Positions 8,784-18,051 of a stretch of 57,345 nucleotides of DNA are shown piece by piece; the stretch's first letter is position 1, and every line of letters begins with the position of its first letter. Source of the DNA: Microgenomates group bacterium RBG_16_45_19 (GTDB lineage Bacteria > Patescibacteriota > Microgenomatia > UBA1400 > RBG-16-45-19); NCBI GenBank assembly GCA_001803415.1, contig MHDC01000037.1, positions 1-57,345 on the forward strand. Direction: 5' to 3'. A model generated the notes under the pieces. That model was not told where the DNA came from. It was given only the letters and a program-made list of their open reading frames with translations, and ran no database searches. Position numbers and translations under genes: made by a program.

Positions 8784-10356
8784 AAATATAAAAGGCGGCT
8801 TGGCCGTCTAAAAAGTTTACTTGGTTAAGGAGTCGGTAGGGTTCGTTAGCCCGTGTCGACACGATCAGGCTACCTGGCGATGGTGGCCGGCCACTAAAGT
8901 CGATTGATCCAAATTCCAAGAGCTCTCCCTGGTCTCGGCGTAAGTTCATCGCTTGACGCTGAATTAATTCGGGTTCTACCTGCCAATAAAACAACCCGTA
9001 AATCGATGGTCGGCCGTAGATTGGCGTAAAGTAGATTTGGCGGCCTTGACGGAAGGCCGGCTCAATCAAAGCCAATACCTGTTTATAACCGTATTGCCAG
9101 GCTTGACTCACTCGTTTGGGGTAAACCCAGTAAAGGTCATAGACATAAACTATGACGGAACCAAAGATGACTAAGCCGACTAAACCCAACCACCAATGCT
9201 TGCCCGGTAATCGCTTTAGCCAGGCTGACAGTTCGGCCAAGCCCAGACCGATGATCATCGCTATGGCTGGGGCGGCTGGTAAAAATCGTAAGGTGTGGGG
9301 CGTGGTATTAGTCAAAGCTGGTGGCATAGTGGCTAATAACACCCAGAGGATTAGCCACTTACCTGGTTGTTTTGACTGACTCATCAAGACGTATATACCC
9401 CAGATCAGCGGAACCATCATCCAAGGATATAACAAGGCCAGCCAACCGCTTTGGTGTCGGGGATTGCCATCGCCGGCAACAAAGAGAAAATTAAGATTTA
9501 AATGACTCACCGCTCCGCTTAATATTTCTTGGCTCCATTCCCGGTAGCGGTGGTGGATCAAATGAGAGACCATGTTATCCCCGTCTTCAGCCCGATCGGC
9601 GTTAGTCATCGTCACTACCGGCGAAGTCGATAATAAACTCGTCTCCCGAATCCGTTGCTGAACTGAGGTTGAGTTCCAGGCTTTAATCAACGGCCAGCTC
9701 AAAACCATGGCCAGAATCACGCTTAACCACAGGACTTTTGTGTGTCGAAATTTCTTTAAATTGAGTCCAATCAGACTCAGCGCCATCAAAGGCGCTAACA
9801 TCCGTAAGCCATGGTAGGTATACATTGATATCACCAAAGCCAGCCCCGCCCCGATTACATAACCGGCTTTATCTTTGGCTTTAAGTAGACAGAAAACCCC
9901 CAACGTCAGGAAGAAAGTGGCCAAATTGACTTCGAAAGCTGCCCGGGAAAACTGGATATGCCAGGGTATTATCGCCAACGTCAAGGCACTCCCTAAAGCC
10001 CAACTCGAGCGTCGACTCATTTGCCGACAGATTAAGAAAACTAACCAGACGGTGGCTGTACCGGCCAGTATCGAAGGTAACCGAACCACCCAATCATGTA
10101 AACCAAAAACAGCCAGAAAGGGTACCAAGGCGTAGAAATAACCGCTGGGTTTGTAATCTCCAAACGATTCAAACGCCACTACCGGCCAGGGTTGGCCGTG
10201 ATAATCCCGTCCAGTTTTTAGGATCGAATAAGCGTCATAACCTAAAGCTGCTTCTTCCCAATAAAGTGACGGCGGTGACTGCCCAATTAAAAATGTCCTT
10301 AAACCCAAGGCTAAAAAAAGGATTATCCCTAACCAAAAGTTGTTTTTATTTTTCAT
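8773..10356 (-). CDS. GT39/ArnT-like membrane glycosyltransferase, paralogue 3 (EE variant)
   Basis: A 527-residue polytopic protein of the same SFGDYK family. Its first loop reads PSLYWEEAALGYDAYSILKT, so the first acidic residue of the pair is Glu, not the Asp found in the four paralogues. The later SFGDYKPSGYFYAL and TPHTLRFLPAAPA motifs are intact, so this is not a decayed gene. In PMT/ArnT-type enzymes this Asp is thought to act in catalysis or metal binding, so the change could alter activity or sugar choice. The gene starts 5 nt after the stop of the upstream paralogue. Confidence 0.85.
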   Translation of the reverse strand: MKNKNNFWLGIILFLALGLRTFLIGQSPPSLYWEEAALGYDAYSILKTGRDYHGQPWPVVAFESFGDYKPSGYFYALVPFLAVFGLHDWVVRLPSILAGTATVWLVFLICRQMSRRSSWALGSALTLAIIPWHIQFSRAAFEVNLATFFLTLGVFCLLKAKDKAGYVIGAGLALVISMYTYHGLRMLAPLMALSLIGLNLKKFRHTKVLWLSVILAMVLSWPLIKAWNSTSVQQRIRETSLLSTSPVVTMTNADRAEDGDNMVSHLIHHRYREWSQEILSGAVSHLNLNFLFVAGDGNPRHQSGWLALLYPWMMVPLIWGIYVLMSQSKQPGKWLILWVLLATMPPALTNTTPHTLRFLPAAPAIAMIIGLGLAELSAWLKRLPGKHWWLGLVGLVIFGSVIVYVYDLYWVYPKRVSQAWQYGYKQVLALIEPAFRQGRQIYFTPIYGRPSIYGLFYWQVEPELIQRQAMNLRRDQGELLEFGSIDFSGRPPSPGSLIVSTRANEPYRLLNQVNFLDGQAAFYIYEN

Positions 10357-10361
10357 TGTTT

Positions 10362-11903
10362 CTAGGTCCTAGCTACGACCCATAGCGGCTTTTCAGTGCC
10401 TGGGATCATAATCACTTTAATTACGGTCGGATCGGTTAGCGGAATTTCACTGGGGGAAGCCACGTAAAGCCGTTTCTCCCTATGCTCCGCCCACTTCACC
10501 GGTCCGAATTCATATTGGTTTAACGCCCCGTACAAATAGTCTTTAGGCTCAATTTGGTTATAGACCAAAAAATAGATATATGGTTGACCGTAAACATCGC
10601 TAACGACTATTTTTTCCGCTTGGTTACGGTACTGGTTGGTTAGAACCACAATTTGGTCATAGCCGTAGAGAAAATCTTGGGCAGCGCTGGTCGGATAACT
10701 TTGATAGTAAGTTTTTAGGTAAGCTGCCACCGCCATTAAGTAAACTCCACCGATTAAGCCCAAAGTTACCCTGGCTAATTTAACTGATTTTTGTCTAATC
10801 CAGTCACTCAAGCTGATTAAGCCCACTGTCGCCCAAATGACGGCTGGGGTTAAAGCGAACAGGCTTCTTAAAGCATGGGGGGTTAAGTGAGTTAAGATTG
10901 CCGGTGTCAAACCCAGTCCCCACCAACCTAATAGCAGCTGGTTCACTCGCTGCCGCCAGTTTTTGAGTCCGATTAAAATTCCCAACCACATCAAAGCCCA
11001 GCCAATCGGCGTGATTAGGCCGTGACCTTTGACGCTATGGCGCCAACTAACCGCATCATTTCCTCTCAGCCAAAATTCCGGTGCTAACTCCCGGATAATA
11101 TTCCCACCCAGTTCCTGAAGGCTGGTTCGGAAATCATTCCACACTCCGAATTTAGTAAAAAAGATCAACGTTTCACTCCGAGCCAAACCCTTTCCCCCCA
11201 AAGCATCTACCACCAACGGTAGACTTAATAACAACAATAGTCCTCCACTGAGTTTAAGCCATCGACTGTGCCCGCTTAGCGGCTGTCGGAAAATAAAGCC
11301 GAAAAATGGTAAAAATCCCAGCCAGAAAATCTTAGCCGTATGGAACACATACAGACTGGCAGCTATCGCTAATCCTGATCCGAGCCACCACGGGGGACAT
11401 TTTAAGCCTTTAAGCAAACCTAAGATCGAGAGGTTTACCAAGAAGAAAGCGGTGCTTTGTTCAAAACCTACCCTAGACAAAGTCACTCCCCAGGGTGATA
11501 AGGCTAAACCAAACATGACTAAATATGGTATCCACCAACGCCAGTGTGACTGTAACCACCCTATTTTTCCTAACTCCTGGGTAATCAAAAAAGCTAAGAT
11601 CACTGAACCCACTCCGCTTAAGGCCGCTAAATAACGGACCCACAACCAATGGAAGCCAAAGAACCGATAGGCTATGGCCAGTACATAGATCACTCCGGGC
11701 GGCTTGTAATCCCCGAAAGAGACAAAGCTCAAGGGTAAAAAGTTGGCTTGTTCATCTCGTGCCCACCGGGATATAGACCAGGCATTATAGGCAATGCTGG
11801 CTTCATCTAAAAACAGACCCGGTGGGACCGCTTTCAAATGGTAAAATCGGAGACAACCGGCTATCGCCAAGATCCCCCAAAACAACCAAGTCCGGTACTT
11901 CAT
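10362..11903 (-). CDS. GT39/ArnT-like membrane glycosyltransferase, paralogue 4
   Basis: A 513-residue GT-C protein. The first loop has PPGLFLDEASIAYNAWSISR and then SFVSFGDYKPPGVIYVLAI, matching paralogue 1 in the YNAWSI segment. TPHALRSLFALTPA in the later helices is shared with paralogue 2. Between the acidic pair and SFGDYK the segment WARDEQANFLPL differs from the other copies, in line with a different substrate. The start is ATG at 11903, 3 nt after the stop of the family 2 gene upstream. The function is predicted as sugar transfer from polyprenyl-phosphate on the outer membrane face. Confidence 0.85.
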   Translation of the reverse strand: MKYRTWLFWGILAIAGCLRFYHLKAVPPGLFLDEASIAYNAWSISRWARDEQANFLPLSFVSFGDYKPPGVIYVLAIAYRFFGFHWLWVRYLAALSGVGSVILAFLITQELGKIGWLQSHWRWWIPYLVMFGLALSPWGVTLSRVGFEQSTAFFLVNLSILGLLKGLKCPPWWLGSGLAIAASLYVFHTAKIFWLGFLPFFGFIFRQPLSGHSRWLKLSGGLLLLLSLPLVVDALGGKGLARSETLIFFTKFGVWNDFRTSLQELGGNIIRELAPEFWLRGNDAVSWRHSVKGHGLITPIGWALMWLGILIGLKNWRQRVNQLLLGWWGLGLTPAILTHLTPHALRSLFALTPAVIWATVGLISLSDWIRQKSVKLARVTLGLIGGVYLMAVAAYLKTYYQSYPTSAAQDFLYGYDQIVVLTNQYRNQAEKIVVSDVYGQPYIYFLVYNQIEPKDYLYGALNQYEFGPVKWAEHREKRLYVASPSEIPLTDPTVIKVIMIPGTEKPLWVVART

Positions 11904-11906
11904 AAT

Positions 11907-12839
11907 TTAAATGATAAGGCTCACTTGAGTCAGTATCGCCTGATCTCTGATTTGAGCCGCTTTTTTCTCTAAAGCTCTTTTTTTTAAGACTGGTTTGATG
12001 ACGGTTAAAGCCTGAATCAAACCTTTTAAGAACAGTCCCCGACTCATAATCGAAGTGATCAACAAATGATAGGGTAACCAAACCAAGTGGCTTAAACTTA
12101 GCCGCCAATCGGTCAAATTTTTCCACACCAAAATCAAACTGTTTTTATATGAAGCTAATTGCATTTGGTCCTGGCCTAAAACCAGTCGCTGGGTTGTCTC
12201 ATGGTGGTGGGTTACCCGACTTTCCGGTACAAACTTAATTTGGTGACCTCGTTTTAGGAGTCGATAAGACAAATCCCGATCCTCTTCATAGGCTGGGGCA
12301 AATAACGGATCAAAACCACCTAAAGCCAAAAAAAGTTCTCTTCGGTAAGCGCCACTGCCACCAGCGACCCAAAAAGTGTCTCGGCCTGTCTGGTCCCGGG
12401 CGCGCCAATGTCGGATTAAACCCCGTTCGAACCTACCCCCAGCCCGACCGCTGAATCGTATCCGCCCATTGATCGTTTCTAATTCAGCACACCCGGCTGC
12501 GGCGACAACTGGTTGGTTAAAGGCTGCCAGTAATGGTGTTAAAAAATCTACTTGGGGAGATACATCATTGTTGAGTAAAACTACAATTTCCCCTCGAGCC
12601 GCTTTAACCCCTGCGTTACAAGCTCGGGCAAAACGTCGATTCTGTTTAAGGCTAACTAGGCGAACCAAGGGGTAGCGCTGCTTCAGCCAAGCGACACTGT
12701 CATCAGTCGAGGCATCATCCACCACGATCACTTCAGCTCCCCTGGCTGCGGCCATCACCTGGGGAAGGTTTTCGGCTAATAACTGCCGGCCGTTGTAATT
12801 CGGAATAATCAGGCTAACGGACCAGTTGGACGAAGCCAT
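11907..12839 (-). CDS. Family 2 glycosyltransferase (rhamnosyltransferase-like)
   Basis: A 310-residue GT-A enzyme starting MASSNWSVSLIIPNYNG. It shows VDDASTDDS, the metal site LLNNDVSPQ, the acceptor-loop motif YEEDRDLSYRLLKRG and THHHETT, the set seen in WbbL/RfbF-like transferases for rhamnose and related sugars. I chose ATG 12839 because GAGGAGG lies 9 nt upstream; a GTG 18 nt further up would translate the Shine-Dalgarno itself. The C-terminal region has a hydrophobic stretch that may bind the membrane. It overlaps the preceding gene by 26 nt and sits next to a family 4 enzyme. Confidence 0.9.
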   Translation of the reverse strand: MASSNWSVSLIIPNYNGRQLLAENLPQVMAAARGAEVIVVDDASTDDSVAWLKQRYPLVRLVSLKQNRRFARACNAGVKAARGEIVVLLNNDVSPQVDFLTPLLAAFNQPVVAAAGCAELETINGRIRFSGRAGGRFERGLIRHWRARDQTGRDTFWVAGGSGAYRRELFLALGGFDPLFAPAYEEDRDLSYRLLKRGHQIKFVPESRVTHHHETTQRLVLGQDQMQLASYKNSLILVWKNLTDWRLSLSHLVWLPYHLLITSIMSRGLFLKGLIQALTVIKPVLKKRALEKKAAQIRDQAILTQVSLII

Positions 12840-13866
12840 CGGCAAACACCTCCTCACTGAAAGTCTTGGCTCTGATCCGGGCTTTCTCGCTTAAAGCCTG
12901 CCATAAATCATGATTGGCTCCGATTAAGCGGGTTAACTTGATCAACTTGGCCGGAGTCTGCCACCAACGACCGTTAACCCCATCCATAATAATCTCTTTT
13001 TGGCCGCCGCCGGCATAGACCAGTGGTACCGCTCCGGCCGACATCGCCTCCACCGTCGTCATCCCAAAATGTTCTGCTTTTTCCGGATGTACGGCCAAAT
13101 CTTCCCCGAAGCCGGCGGCGTGCCAATAAATTGAGGCTTGACCGTATAGCCTGGATAACTCTGGGAAGCTGGGATTGTAGACAAACTGAACTTGTTTTTG
13201 ATCGATTTCTCCCATCGCATTATAAATTTCGGTTGGTTTCTTTAATCCGCCACCGGCCACGATCAATCGCCAATCCGGCCAATTCAATTGTTTAAAAGCT
13301 TGAATCATAACATCTTGTCGTTTATGGTGCAGCAGATTGTCAAATCTGCCGACCGTCAAAATCGTTTTAGTTTTCTTTAAGGGTGGATGTTGGGTTACTG
13401 GCGGGTAAAGCACCTGACTTTTAACTTTGAATTCTTGATCAATCACTCTTTTCGTAAACTGGGAATTACAGATCACCTTGGATATCCGTTTGAGTTTTAA
13501 TTGGTTTAACCATGACCGACCCTTAACCTGAGTAAACGGTACTTGAAAATGTAACAGGTTAACTTTGGCTGTTAAGAAGGGCAAACTGCCGTCAGACAAC
13601 CAAAATATCAGCTCAAACTGGCTGAAATAGCCTAATTTTTTTAATATGGTCCCGTGCCTAATCAATTCTGCCGCTTGGGTATCAATTTTGGCCCAGTCAA
13701 ATTTTTGCCCGTACCGTTCTTGCAGGCGTTTTACTAATTCCGGCTCATGCCAAGGTACCGTTACCTGCCAACCCATCTGCTGGAGTTGGTTGGCCACCGA
13801 AGCCAAGTATTTCTCACCCCCACCTCGAGTATCCCAATAAGGATTATAGACAAGAGCCCGTTTCAT
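12814..13866 (-). CDS. Family 4 glycosyltransferase (ALG11-like N-terminus)
   Basis: A 350-residue GT-B enzyme. It begins MKRALVYNPYWDTRGGGEKY, where the GGGEKY loop resembles mannosyltransferases such as ALG11. TVGRFDNLLHHKRQDVMI and the donor motif EHFGMTTVEAMSAGAVPLV lie in the C-terminal half. The ATG at 13866 is preferred over the one 12 codons upstream because the protein then begins at the conserved beta strand, and a -10-like GATAAT ends 6 nt before it. This is the first gene of the third minus-strand unit and is divergent from the plus-strand gene at 13909. Confidence 0.9.
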   Translation of the reverse strand: MKRALVYNPYWDTRGGGEKYLASVANQLQQMGWQVTVPWHEPELVKRLQERYGQKFDWAKIDTQAAELIRHGTILKKLGYFSQFELIFWLSDGSLPFLTAKVNLLHFQVPFTQVKGRSWLNQLKLKRISKVICNSQFTKRVIDQEFKVKSQVLYPPVTQHPPLKKTKTILTVGRFDNLLHHKRQDVMIQAFKQLNWPDWRLIVAGGGLKKPTEIYNAMGEIDQKQVQFVYNPSFPELSRLYGQASIYWHAAGFGEDLAVHPEKAEHFGMTTVEAMSAGAVPLVYAGGGQKEIIMDGVNGRWWQTPAKLIKLTRLIGANHDLWQALSEKARIRAKTFSEEVFADGFVQLVR

Positions 13867-13872
13867 GAGAAA

Positions 13873-13902
13873 ATTATCCCATATCGACCCCAAACTTACC
13901 AA
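13873..13902 (-). promoter_or_regulatory. Putative leaderless promoter for the 12814-13866 unit
   Basis: On the minus strand, GATAAT (13873-13878) ends 6 nt before the ATG at 13866, and TTGGTA (13897-13902) lies 18 nt further up as a weak -35. Transcription would start at or next to the ATG. The 42-nt gap also serves the divergent plus-strand gene, for which I see no good -10. Confidence 0.4.
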
Positions 13903-13908
13903 TCAGTT

Positions 13909-15282
13909 ATGACTCAAAACCCATGGTGGTGGCGCTTCAGTCTGATCGGTTTAATCATCCTTGGTCTGCTATTGCGTTTCCATCACCCGAACCATTTTAG
14001 CTTTGCTTTTGATCAAGTCCAAATTTTAAACCAAGCTCAGAGTGTCACTCAGGGAGACCTGACTTTAATCGGTCCGCGTACCGGCCCGGTAGCCATGTTC
14101 ACCGGCCCTCTTATTTATTATCAAACTGCGGTCATCTACCGCTTCTTGCCTTCGGTCTACGCCCTGCACCTCACGGCGGCTATCACCGCTTTACTCACCA
14201 GCTTGGGTTTAATTTGGTTAGGCCGAAACTATCTGCCGTACCGTTTGTCCACCTTAGTCATACTCTGGCTTTGGGCCACTTCCCCTTTCTTGGTCACCTT
14301 GGACCGTTTTATTTGGAATCCCAATTGGCTCTTGTTGGCCGCTGTCTTATCCTTTTTTCCCCTGCTCAAATCCCCGCGGTTGCCGTCTCGCCTGCCGGAT
14401 TATCTGTCTCTTTGTCTGGGTGGTTTTTTAGGTTATCAGGCTCATTTTTCCGGTTTACTCTTACCCTTTCTGGTCAGCCTCATTTGGCTCCTCTCTATCC
14501 GGCGCCATTGGTTGCTACCCCTAGTCAGTTGGGCCGGGGCGGTGGTTTCCCTCCTGCCTACCTTAATCTTTGACTTGCGGCATCAGTGGTTTAACTTGGC
14601 CGGCTGGCTCTCCCTGATTGAAAATCAAGATCGGTTAAGTCGCTTTCTCTGGTGGGAACGTTTTGGTCACGATTTGTATATTACCTTGGAAAATCAACTC
14701 AAATTAATTTCCCTCAACCTGACTCCCAGCCTCACCCTTATCGGTGGTGCCTTGGTTTGTCTTATCTTTCTTAGCCTGAGTCGGTTAAAGCAAACGGCCA
14801 AATTTCGGTTTAATCCCCTCTTGCCTCTAATCTGGTTATTAGTCATTATCCTGGTTTATGCCTTTTATCGCCTGCCCACTCCCGAGTATTACTACCTCAT
14901 TCAGTTGCCGGCTTTAATGACTATCGTCGCCGTTATTTTTACCAAACTGCATCAGCTAAAGTTAACCATCATCCTGGTGCTGTTAATCACTATCATCAGC
15001 CTCATGGCTCTTAGACAAAATTATCAACGCGCCACCCATCTTGGTCATTTAACTTTAGGTGAACAACTGACTTTGAGTCGTTATTTACAGCGGGAAGTTC
15101 AAATCCGACCGCTTAAGGCACCCCGCTTTCAGGTACCTTCAGCCGATCGTCCGAGTCTGGAATATCTGGTCAAAGATATTCCCTGGCAAACTAACGGTGC
15201 TCGTTTAGTGATCGTGGTTCCCGCCTCGGATAAAATTAATTACCAAGCCCGCTTTGGTCTGATTGGGGTGCAAGTAGACTAA
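13909..15282 (+). CDS. GT39-like membrane glycosyltransferase
   Basis: A 457-residue polytopic GT-C protein on the plus strand, inside an otherwise minus-strand cluster. The first outer loop reads FSFAFDQVQILNQAQSV and then LTLIGPRTGPVAMFTGPLIY. The Asp in FAFDQ takes the catalytic position. The TLIGP segment is shared with 33693-35237, its closest relative in the window. ATG 13909 begins MTQNPWWWRFSL just before helix 1; the frame stays open for 54 more codons upstream, but these are antisense to the neighbour and carry no membrane segment. The coding strand is richer in C than the minus-strand genes, as expected for the lagging strand. Confidence 0.85.
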   Translation: MTQNPWWWRFSLIGLIILGLLLRFHHPNHFSFAFDQVQILNQAQSVTQGDLTLIGPRTGPVAMFTGPLIYYQTAVIYRFLPSVYALHLTAAITALLTSLGLIWLGRNYLPYRLSTLVILWLWATSPFLVTLDRFIWNPNWLLLAAVLSFFPLLKSPRLPSRLPDYLSLCLGGFLGYQAHFSGLLLPFLVSLIWLLSIRRHWLLPLVSWAGAVVSLLPTLIFDLRHQWFNLAGWLSLIENQDRLSRFLWWERFGHDLYITLENQLKLISLNLTPSLTLIGGALVCLIFLSLSRLKQTAKFRFNPLLPLIWLLVIILVYAFYRLPTPEYYYLIQLPALMTIVAVIFTKLHQLKLTIILVLLITIISLMALRQNYQRATHLGHLTLGEQLTLSRYLQREVQIRPLKAPRFQVPSADRPSLEYLVKDIPWQTNGARLVIVVPASDKINYQARFGLIGVQVD

Positions 15283-16031
15283 GTTTTGTGTGGCTGTCTT
15301 TCCCACAATTTGGTATAGACAATCAATATGTCCACCATTTGAAAGTAAGCCTCAAACCAACCGACCCGGCCATAACGATAAACCTGGTGCCGACTCAATT
15401 CCCGCCACCATGAGGTTAGCGCCACTCTGACCAGCCGCCACCAACTGATGGGGGGATGGTTAGCCCGAAGTAGTAGTGCCGCCCCCATTTCCGACCAAGC
15501 ATTGGTTTTTGCCAGCATTGAAGTGATGTCGGTATGGGTTCGGTGGATTAACGGCTGAGTTATACTTAGCCTTTCCCCTTCGATTAACGGATGCTCGTGG
15601 ACCACGCCGGCCCAACCGTGGAGTCGATCCCGAGCAAACAACCGTTCGACTCGATCTTGGTACATTTCCCGGCCCAGGAAAAAATTCCGACGCTTGATTA
15701 AGTAAACTCCGTCCCGGTGACTCTCAACTACTTGTTTAATCTCTTGAGCTAAACTGGGGGTAACCACTTCGTCGCTGTCCAGATAAAATAGCCAGCTTTG
15801 GGTGGCGGCATGTAAACCCAAATTACGGCGCTTGGCAAAACTCGGCTCACCGCCTTCAATCACTTTAGCCCCGTGTTGCCTGGCAATCGTTCTGGTCTGG
15901 TCGGTTGACTCCTGGTCGACCACGATAATTTCCCGACAGAAACCGATTGATTTTAAAGCTGACTCGAGTGTCTGCTGACTGTTATAAGTTAAGACTATCC
16001 CGGTTATCGGTAAGTTTATTGTCGGTTTCAT
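15279..16031 (-). CDS. Family 2 glycosyltransferase, WaaE-like
   Basis: A 250-residue GT-A enzyme: ITGIVLTYNSQQTLESAL, VVDQESTDQT, the metal site FYLDSDEVV and LIKRRNFFLGREMYQDRVER. It matches 4863-5663 motif for motif (KR-x-NFFLG, YLDSDE, C-terminal region with YFQMVDILIVYTKLW), so the two are paralogues of the WaaE/KdtX group. Its stop overlaps the convergent plus-strand gene by 4 nt and its ATG overlaps the upstream family 2 gene by 4 nt. It is the last gene of the second minus-strand unit. Confidence 0.9.
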   Translation of the reverse strand: MKPTINLPITGIVLTYNSQQTLESALKSIGFCREIIVVDQESTDQTRTIARQHGAKVIEGGEPSFAKRRNLGLHAATQSWLFYLDSDEVVTPSLAQEIKQVVESHRDGVYLIKRRNFFLGREMYQDRVERLFARDRLHGWAGVVHEHPLIEGERLSITQPLIHRTHTDITSMLAKTNAWSEMGAALLLRANHPPISWWRLVRVALTSWWRELSRHQVYRYGRVGWFEAYFQMVDILIVYTKLWERQPHKT

Positions 16032-16933
16032 ATTTTGGCTTGGCCCCAGCGTCGGTAAAAGGCATCCCGCACCGCTCTCTTTTCGATGTTCTGACCCTGC
16101 CTTAAGGTGGTCAAAGCTTGGCGCCAGACCGCTGCCCGAGTTTTTACAGTCCCGAACTTACTGGCAAATAAGAGGCGGTTGCGACTGAGGTAATAACGGT
16201 GCCACCGCGATCCCGGCCCGCCGGTACTCCCGGCATTCTTGTGCCAAATTTCCGACTGGGGTGTCATTAAGATGGTAAAACCGGCTCGCTTGGCTCTGAC
16301 GGACCAATCGGTGTCTTCTAAATAAAGGAAATAGCGCTCATCCCAAAAACCAATTTTATTAATTAAATCGGAACGAAAGGCCACACAACAACCGGTGGCA
16401 AAATCCGTCTCTTGAGTTTTGGTCCACTGGCCGTGATCGACTTCGTTGACTCCCCAGTGCCAGGCATAGATATTCTCCCAATCGATAATCCCGCCGCCGT
16501 ACCAAATGACTTTACCACGTTCTGCTTCTTGATATTCTTGGTGGTGGTATTCACGCCCTGGATAGAAATAAATTTTTGGTGACACTAAACCCACTTTGGG
16601 CTGGTCTAATTGCCGCCACAGCGGTGCTAACCACCCGGGGCTGACTTCGACATCATCATTCATTACTATAATTACTCGTGATTTAAACGAGGCTAACCGT
16701 CTTAACACCGTGTTTACTGATCCGGCGTAACCCCGGTTCTGGTTGTCGTTTAATGCATCTGCTTGACACTTCAAATTTGGTGGCACGATCACCTTTTTCT
16801 GGCAACCGATTCTGACCAAATTAACCCGTACCCCTGTCGCCTCGTCGGCTTGGGCCAATGACTTTAAGCAAGCTGACAAGTGCTTTGAATCATGATAGTC
16901 GGTAATAATTAACTCCACTTGATTGTGATTCAT
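16028..16933 (-). CDS. Family 2 glycosyltransferase (rhamnosyltransferase/RfbF-like)
   Basis: A 301-residue enzyme of the GT2 RfbF type. Landmarks are ELIITDYHDSKHLSACL at the start, NQNRGYAGSVNTVL, the metal site VMNDDVEVSPGW, FATGCCVAFRSDLINKIG, FLYLEDTDWSVRAKRAGF and WHKNAGSTGG. The set LEDTDWSVRAKRAG resembles dTDP-rhamnosyltransferases, and the window encodes most of the dTDP-L-rhamnose pathway, so rhamnose is a reasonable guess. Both ends overlap their neighbours by 4 nt (ATGA), indicating coupled translation. Confidence 0.88.
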   Translation of the reverse strand: MNHNQVELIITDYHDSKHLSACLKSLAQADEATGVRVNLVRIGCQKKVIVPPNLKCQADALNDNQNRGYAGSVNTVLRRLASFKSRVIIVMNDDVEVSPGWLAPLWRQLDQPKVGLVSPKIYFYPGREYHHQEYQEAERGKVIWYGGGIIDWENIYAWHWGVNEVDHGQWTKTQETDFATGCCVAFRSDLINKIGFWDERYFLYLEDTDWSVRAKRAGFTILMTPQSEIWHKNAGSTGGPGSRWHRYYLSRNRLLFASKFGTVKTRAAVWRQALTTLRQGQNIEKRAVRDAFYRRWGQAKI

Positions 16934-18051
16934 AGAGATGCCCTTGAGTTGGTTCTCGGCCTTATCCAGTGACTGATTACCTCACTGGCTCCGAGGTACA
17001 AAAAAGGCAAAATCGTTAGGTAGTAGCGGATAAACGGAGCCTGGACCGTTAAGTATATCAGGTACAGACCGGGAATGATCATGATTAAGCTGGGTAATGT
17101 CGGTTGCCGCCAGCGACGAGCGTTTGTCCAACCGAATAAATTAAGGGTTAAAGCCACGGGCCAAAGCCAGCTCCAACCGGCTGGTCTAATCATGGCTAAA
17201 TTACCCCACCAGCTGGTGACCTTCCCGGTTAAAAATAACCAGCTGGCCGCCCCAAAACTGACGGCCACCGAATGTTGCCACCAGTACTTTAACAGCTTTA
17301 GTTGAAACCAGATTAGATTAAATCGGCCGCCTTGGTAAATAAAGGCCGGTAGATAAATAATTCCTAATACCCATATGGCAATTAGCCCCTGTTTCAGGTA
17401 ATTTTTTAAGTTAAATTCATGTCTTAGGATCAAGACTAATCCAAATAGTCCGATAAAAAATAGACTTGAACCCCAAAACTTAGACCCCAGTAAGCAGCCT
17501 AACACCAGACCGTGCCACCAAAAATTTTTGGGGTAAAACATCAGACCGAGCCAGTAAAGCAAAATCAATACCGCCTGGCCTAAGTCCAGCCACAACTCGG
17601 TCGTGACCACCCTGAAAAGTGGGTCTAAGGCCAGGGCTAATCCGGCCATGATTGGAATTAACGCTTGCTGGTAAACGCGGTAGCCCAAATAAACGGTTAA
17701 TCCCAAAAGTAAGTAGCCAAAAATGGCTTGGACCACATAGGCATTTCCCCACCCAGCCCCGCTGTAACCGTATAAGTACTTTATTAGGGGTGGATGCTGA
17801 AAATTGATTTTGGTTGGATCGGAACCATGTTGATAAAGATAGCCGGCAGCCTGATGAATTTCGCTGTCGGATAGAAATAATCTTTTGCCATTCACTTCAT
17901 TGGTAATATCTTGAGATAAAAAGTAGCGCCCGATCAACTCATTCCAATCTATCGGTTTTAAATATAACTGTCTCTGGCTCATTAAACCCACCAGATAAAC
18001 CAGGCTGATCAACCCCCAACCCCAAAATAACTGCCACTTAACTTCTCTCAT
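16930..18051 (-). CDS. GT39-like membrane glycosyltransferase (short)
   Basis: A 373-residue polytopic protein, shorter than the 500-residue GT-C neighbours. The first outer loop contains LFLSDSEIHQAAGYLYQHG and then INFQHPPLIKYLYGYSGAGW; the HPPL-x-KY element is typical of PMT/GT39 enzymes. Many hydrophobic helices follow, and it ends with a basic tail without a large extracytoplasmic domain. It overlaps the methyltransferase gene upstream by 14 nt and the family 2 gene downstream by 4 nt. It probably transfers a sugar from a polyprenyl-phosphate donor; the acceptor is unknown. Confidence 0.8.
   Translation of the reverse strand: MREVKWQLFWGWGLISLVYLVGLMSQRQLYLKPIDWNELIGRYFLSQDITNEVNGKRLFLSDSEIHQAAGYLYQHGSDPTKINFQHPPLIKYLYGYSGAGWGNAYVVQAIFGYLLLGLTVYLGYRVYQQALIPIMAGLALALDPLFRVVTTELWLDLGQAVLILLYWLGLMFYPKNFWWHGLVLGCLLGSKFWGSSLFFIGLFGLVLILRHEFNLKNYLKQGLIAIWVLGIIYLPAFIYQGGRFNLIWFQLKLLKYWWQHSVAVSFGAASWLFLTGKVTSWWGNLAMIRPAGWSWLWPVALTLNLFGWTNARRWRQPTLPSLIMIIPGLYLIYLTVQAPFIRYYLTILPFLYLGASEVISHWIRPRTNSRASL

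Noticed and set aside
12840-12857. GTG start upstream of ATG 12839
   Set aside because: This GTG begins in the Shine-Dalgarno GAGGAGG that serves the ATG.
13747-13908. N-terminal extension of the plus-strand GT39 gene
   Set aside because: Those codons lie antisense to the family 4 gene and include no membrane segment; ATG 13909 starts just before helix 1.
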